A DNA stretch of 64,000 nucleotides from Gordionus sp. m RMFG-2023 (Eukaryota > Nematomorpha > Gordioida > Chordodea > Parachordodidae): the NCBI RefSeq assembly GCF_954871325.1, contig NC_088777.1:22297366-22361365 (forward strand), given 5' to 3'. The notes beneath the pieces were generated by a model that had not been told where the DNA came from, made no database searches, and worked only from the letters and a program-made list of their open reading frames with translations. Position numbers and translations under genes: made by a program. This document shows positions 58,572 through 64,000 of the stretch, in pieces. Numbering within the stretch: position 1 is the stretch's first letter; every line of letters starts with the position of its first letter.

Positions 58572-61226
58572 TAGGGTTGGCAAAATTTGTGATTTTAAAA
58601 ATCACGATTAAACCAAATACTAATATTTTTAGAGAAGGTATAGATTTAGATTGAAAAATATCATACATCATAATTTTTTTTACCTTAGTATAAAAATTTA
58701 ATGCTTCACGAGATCCGGTTAAGAAATTATTGAAAAGCGAATATATTTTGTCAAATGAAAATCCGACTTTCAATCAAAAATTTGACAATATTAGAAAACT
58801 GTTTTAAAACAATTTAACTAGTCGATATCAGTGAGTCTTAAAGAAAATTATTCATTTCTAAAACGATGAATATCCCAAATATTACTGTTAAACTTTAAAA
58901 TTTCATTTTTTTTGATTAATAAAATAATGTTGTTATTATTTTTAATTTTAATTACTGTTATTTCCCAATTGGGTGTCCTAATGCATTAGCAAAATTTAAG
59001 ATATTCGTTAATACCCTTAATTAAGATAATCTTGATTATTAATTTTGTGGTAATTGTTTAATATGCCCCAAAAATTTAAAACTCTCCCTCTCATTTTTCT
59101 AATTAGAGGCTAGTTCTTCAGTTATATTATAATAAATATGGTTAAATAACCTTTTTTCCCAGGATAAATAATTATTTATAAAAATTTTTACACAAATCAA
59201 TTAAGCTATCTAATTATTTTTAAAATGTTTGGATATCAGATAAAATTTAAAAAAATTAATCATGTCTAAATTAGATTAGTATATTATTTAATTATTATAT
59301 GGTTGTTTAAAACCTACCATCTTGAAAATCAACATTATAATACCTTCACCATCACATTTCTTTTCCTATCTTCTAAACCCCAAATATATTTCAAATTTAA
59401 CAAGCAAGGTGGCAATGGAATGTGGCTAATTTTATATCTTCAACCAATCTCTTTCTTATCTATCAATCATGGTAAATTCCAACCTGCATCTGACTCGTTT
59501 AATAAAATTATGTTTTCCAATGAAATAATTAAAAAATGAATGATGGTTTGCACTTGGGATCTTTCAATTCATAATAAAACAGTCAATAGCTTCATTATAA
59601 TATTTTTATCATATAGAGTGTATTCCAAACTTAGGAATCGTTAAGAAAACAAGTTTACATTTAAACAAATAAATTCAAATACCAATGTCGAGTACATGAA
59701 AAGTTGCGATGCACAAGGCATAAAAAAGATCTTTTAATTTTAACATCTAGATTTTAGAAGATATTATGATAATTCTCTTTTAAAAATTTGTAAAACAAAT
59801 AGAATATTATTTTTTAAATTGAATTACACTAGGCCTATTCAAAAAAACGAATATTCGAATAATTACGAATACGAATAATAAATTATTTGTTTTATCCGAA
59901 TACGAATAATTACTTATTCGATTCGAATAAAATGAATTATTCGGAATATTTAATAAATTGCTTTTAATAAATCTAACATTTGTAATTTTTATTTGATGAC
60001 CTTCCAATCTGACAGGTGGTGTTTATAATTAGACTAGCACAAATTTGAAAAATCTCTGAAGTGAAAATTAAAGCAATATTTAAATTTTTATTTGCCATAT
60101 TTTTTGAATCTGAGTTATTTTTTGAATCTCATAATAAATTATATTGAAAAATTAGACATACAAAGGTATATAAAAATATAATAAATCTTATAATAAATTA
60201 TTATTAGTAGCCTAATTATGTTAGCGGAGAATGCTTCTGATGAAATAATTATGCTTGCTGTTGAAGTTGACAAAATTTCCTCACAAAAAGAGCGATTATA
60301 TGGGATCAATATCAAATCAATAAAGAATGTAAAAAGGCTGCTTACAATCATTGCAAGAGCATTATAAAGGCAAAACAACATCCCCTCTTATTAATCATTA
60401 TAATAAGTATCATTCACACCTAGGGATTACCTATCTATACAAAGAACATCAACTACTTGTGAAAGGTTTTTCTTAGTTGGAACTAATCTGTTATCAAAAA
60501 ATGAAAATATAAGAAAAACTCTGCCTTAAAAATTGGCTTAGAATTATAAACATATACATTTTAATTTTGTTTATAACTTGATTACATATTTTTTATTACC
60601 AGATTATTATAAAAATTTTCTGCTTGAAATCAAATTTGGAACAAAAAATTTGTCAATATATTTGAGTATGATATATTTTATTAAGAAAATTCATTTCAAT
60701 TATTCGAATAATTCGAATCGAATACAAATAGTAGATTTTATTATTCGTACGAATAAACTAATCGAATGAATAATGCACTATTCGATTCGAATTCTTTTTT
60801 GAATAGATCTAAATTACACTATTCAAATTATAATGATTAATTTTTTATGGTAAATGCTAAAAAACTGATGTTTCTGTTATTTTTACTAAATTTCAGAGTC
60901 TTTATTTTTCTCGACTGCAAACCGGACCGAATTCCGAGATATTTTACCGAACCATAACCTTTTTTAGGAGGGTTCACGGCCCTTAGAATATTAAATAATT
61001 TCTCGCTACATTGAGATTAGAATTATACAATTAAATCAAGTCTTTTTTTATATAATAAGTAATGATTACTAGTAGAATTTAGTATTTTTCATATAAAAAT
61101 TATTTAATTCTATAATAATCTAAGTCTTTGTCATTCCTTATATTAAGTATTTTGATCAAATTTAATGAATAATATTTTATTAAAAATATTTATTTAAATC
61201 AAATTGATTTATATTTGCCAACCCTA
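58572..61226. mobile_element. hAT-like element inserted in a Tc1-like transposase
   Basis: TAGGGTTGGCAAA at the left and TTTGCCAACCCTA at the right are exact inverted repeats of 13 bases. A perfect 8-bp duplication ctcacaat lies at 58564-58571 and 61227-61234. The interior is AT-rich with no readable transposase of its own. It was later entered by another hAT at 59830-60811. Confidence 0.88.
59830..60811 (+). mobile_element. hAT element with ATTCG subterminal repeats, nested
   Basis: The left end TAGGCCTATTCAAAAAA and the right end (opposite strand TAGATCTATTCAAAAAA) are inverted repeats. A perfect 8-bp duplication aattacac lies at 59822-59829 and 60812-60819. CGAATAAT, TTCGATT and similar motifs crowd both ends, as in 16417-16751. 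At about 60418-60510 the + strand reads RDYLSIQRTSTTCERFFLVG TNLLS, a decayed hAT dimerisation block ('YLsIPaTSa.sERvFS.aGnlls'). Confidence 0.9.
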
Positions 61227-62300
61227 CTCACAATTAATTCATTTAAGAGAGGAAACTGGCAGAAATTTAGCAAACCAATTAGCCATAAGTCGATCTATCA
61301 GTAGAGATTATTTAAATATAAAAATATAGGGATTTTTAAGTTTACTTAAAATAGAGAACATCTAAGTATTACTAATTCAAAAGGAAAAGGATTTTAGAAA
61401 AAAATATTTTTAAAAATTGGCATTTCTCTTCGAAAATATGATTTGATGAAATTTCTGCAATTGAGAGACAAGCTTCCATATCAATAAAGATTACATTTTA
61501 ATAGGATATTCCTTCCATAAGAGAAAAAAATATCTGAAATTTTCTTTACATCACAATTAAACTATATTATATAGCCTGAGAAACTATTTTTTCTATAACA
61601 TCCAAATAGAAGAAAAGATTATTGGGCTTTAAAATACGTAAATCGGACTAAAGTTGATTGGAAAAAAAAGTAATATTCAACAGCAAATTAATATTTGATA
61701 TAGCTTTGGTTCTGTACGGGTCGTCTATAATGGCCATTATTTACAATTATTACCTTTGTGGTGACTATCTTGCTTGCTTAAGAATCATTAATTTCCAGAT
61801 ACTATAATTGGTTGCATGAATGCAAACAGATATGTTTTCTTTATAAATAATATAAATTTTATTAAATATCAAGATATTTCCAACGATGACCAATTCAATT
61901 ATTAGGACGGACACCAAATCGCATCTTACAGTAAAATAAACCCCCTTGTCATATACGTACATAAACTTTACAGGGATCATAATATACATCCAAGTTATTA
62001 TCCAGATTCCTACTGAAAACTTGGGGTTTATAAAAACGGAAGTTTTGAAAAGATGGAGAATAAAGGATTCTCTGAAGAATAAATTAGTTTATATGGAAAT
62101 CGATATCCCAATATATACCCGATTCTTATTAATTCAATGCCACTAAAAATAACATAAGTTATAAAGGGAAAAGTAGATCTAACAATTTTAATATAGCTAT
62201 GCAAAAATATGATATTTTAGCATATATCAAGGCGATGATTTTGTATTGAGTTAATCATTTATGATATTTTTTGTTCATTATGCATTGCTATTTTATAATA
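61227..62300 (+). pseudogene. Tc1-like transposase, main remnant
   Basis: The + strand reads SQLIHLREETGRNLANQLAI followed by SRSISRDYL (helix-turn-helix region of Tc1, about 61228-61320). Later, RKDYWALKYVNRTKVDWKKK and VIFNSKL (about 61612-61690) match 'kRleWAkkhv.wt..dWkkViFSDEs.f', but the catalytic SDE has become NSK. Weak C-terminal similarity continues to about 62140. Stops and frame changes are frequent. It was split by the hAT at 58572-61226. Confidence 0.72.
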
Positions 62301-63684
62301 ATAATAAAGGTTTTGAAAAAAAATTTGAATGATTATTTTTAAAATTTGTTAAAAAAATTAATAAAGTGGACATGACAGTATTTTTTTCGGGTGCTACTAA
62401 ACATTTTTCAAATGCAATTTTTTCTTTATTTATTCCATTTAAATTCCTTCAATTAAAAATTGTGAATTATAAAAATAAATAAAAAAGGCTGAGTTATATA
62501 AATAATTTATAAGGTAACATTCGTTGTAAATAGTTACTCATAACCAGAATGTCGAATCAAACAGCCAATATTATAATTTTTTGAACCTTAACCGAACCAT
62601 TATGAACACTTTGATAATGGTTTTAAATTATATTTATTTATTTTATATGATTGGTATAATTTAAAATAAATATTTATTTAAAAAAAATATACTTCATTAA
62701 TTCGTTTTAATTGAATTTAAAAAAATAAATTGACAAATATGCTGATTTAACTTGTTATTTTTTATTAATGTTTTATAATATATTCAACTTATTTTTTTTA
62801 TTTAAAAAATTTTTCTAGATTATTTGGGATGATAAATTTAAAAAATCCAAAACTTATAAAAACCAAAATGAACTAGTGTTAATTTTCAACCCAGAACGAA
62901 CCATATAGATTTATTCAAAAATGACTAAAATGCAACTATGCGTTTAAAATTTTAAATTCGGAACTGTTATACTTAACGCTTCGATACCTGGGAAATAGTT
63001 AATTTGTAAGGATGTAAAGGTAACTATTTCAAAAGTAACGTAATAAAACGGATTATCAATTAATTTATAAAATTAAATATAAAGAAATACACCACCCTTT
63101 TTCTCTCTTATCTGTTTATGATATGAATTTTTTAAATAAATTCATAGCATATGGTGAGTAATTTTTTTAATCATCATGAAGGTTATTTAACATTTTTGAG
63201 TATCGACTGGTGTCGGAAAAATATCGGTGCATCTCTGTTAATTTCACTATTTACTCATTTATTGAATTTAAATAGCAACTTGCTTACATTAGTATAAAAC
63301 TAGATATAATATACCTATTTAAAATATTTTCATAAAATATTATATTAAATAAAAATTGTGTGATAAAATATGCAAATATATGTTAATTTTTTTTATTATA
63401 CTATACTTATGTAACACTAACAACAATTTCTATTTGATATTTATACATAAAAAATCAATATATTATTCCTATTTTATGGAATATCATTTATATTATATAC
63501 TGGATTTTATAATAAGTGATTTTCAGAGTTTGGACTAATTATAAGGATCTTAAATTGCAAAATTTTATTTTTTGAAATAAAAAAATAATTTTATTAACAC
63601 TTGTAGTGTTGATTATTCGTTAAATAATTGTAATTAATTACAGATATTTTATAAATAATAGGGCTGTGTCGATAGTAAAATGAC
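62301..63684. other. AT-rich interval
   Basis: Short GAACC-rich scraps occur at 62582-62610 and 62888-62903, similar to those near 57240-57310. Open stretches near 60 codons are low complexity. No gene is supported. Confidence 0.35.
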
Positions 63685-63972
63685 CTATTTATAAATGTGC
63701 ATATACGAGTGGCACCAGATTGGTAGCTAATTTTTTATGCATAAACATCTTGGAATATTGATATAACATTAATACTTGTTATAAATTAAAATTATTATAA
63801 GGATTCAGAATTGCCGATCAAAAATTTGCTTCTGATCAGTAAAAATTGCTGAAACCTATCCCATTCCATTTTGATAAATTATTTTAAGCTTTATTAACAT
63901 TCTAAGATGGTTATACATTAAAAATTTACCATCTATCTTATGCCAATTCCGAGATATGCACATTTATAACCA
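63685..63972. mobile_element. foldback small element
   Basis: TTATAAATGTGCATATACG near the left and, read from the other strand, TTATAAATGTGCATATCTCG near the right start arms of about 85 bp. The arms stay similar through TTTTTAATGTATAACCATCTT. It is non-coding. Confidence 0.7.
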
Positions 63973-64000
63973 TATAATTTTAACATCGGTAAAATTATGT

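Overview
The window reads as a very AT-rich animal genome segment that is mostly transposon debris. Two host genes can be supported. One is a single-exon forkhead (FoxL-type) transcription factor on the + strand (25920-27116). The other is a first-exon-like ORF on the - strand (36535-37173) that encodes a prodomain resembling ADAM10/kuzbanian metalloproteases. Forkhead and ADAM genes together point to a metazoan; I cannot name the species. Nothing looks prokaryotic: no operons, rRNA genes or CRISPR arrays were seen.

Nearly all the rest is class II transposon sequence, dominated by hAT elements. By pairing terminal inverted repeats with 8-bp target-site duplications (exact or one mismatch), I could fix both ends of hAT or hAT-like elements at 36-1319, 2002-3549, 5948-7990, 16774-18508, 27373-28888, 29642-30689, 38560-41811, 44116-50022, 58572-61226 and 59830-60811, and of several short non-autonomous relatives. 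Elements at 10041-11720 and 42125-43791 have recognisable ends and transposase but no clean duplication. Tc1/IS630-like transposase remains lie at 12345-13470, 14040-14760, 53362-54562 (ends and TA duplication seen) and 61227-62300. A 1.27-kb foldback element with a 9-bp duplication (22260-23527) looks Mutator-like. Two LTR (Ty3/gypsy-type) fossils are present: 44506-47572 with identical 153-bp LTRs, and an older, mostly empty one at 50683-52282.

Layout: 0-25 kb, hAT and Tc1 remains with small non-autonomous elements, some inserted in each other; 25.1-27.4 kb, the forkhead gene; 27.4-36.1 kb, a sister copy of the 2-kb hAT, another hAT, and a tandem-repeat block (22-, ~120-, ~80- and ~100-bp units); 36.5-37.2 kb, the ADAM10-like exon; 38-44 kb, an inverted-duplicated hAT that split a small element, plus a second hAT; 44-50 kb, a hAT carrying a gypsy insertion; 50.7-54.6 kb, LTR fossil, small hAT and IS630-like element; 55.7-58.1 kb, small elements with tRNA-like sequences; 58.5-62.3 kb, a three-level nest (hAT in hAT in Tc1); 62.3-64 kb, AT-rich DNA with a foldback element.

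I see no pathway or multi-gene system. The most informative observations are the dated nesting of elements, a 25-bp perfect hairpin inserted with a TA duplication inside one of two sister hAT copies, the unusual insertion in the forkhead wing with a C-terminal eh1-like motif, and a satellite whose units each carry one perfect 12-bp palindrome.
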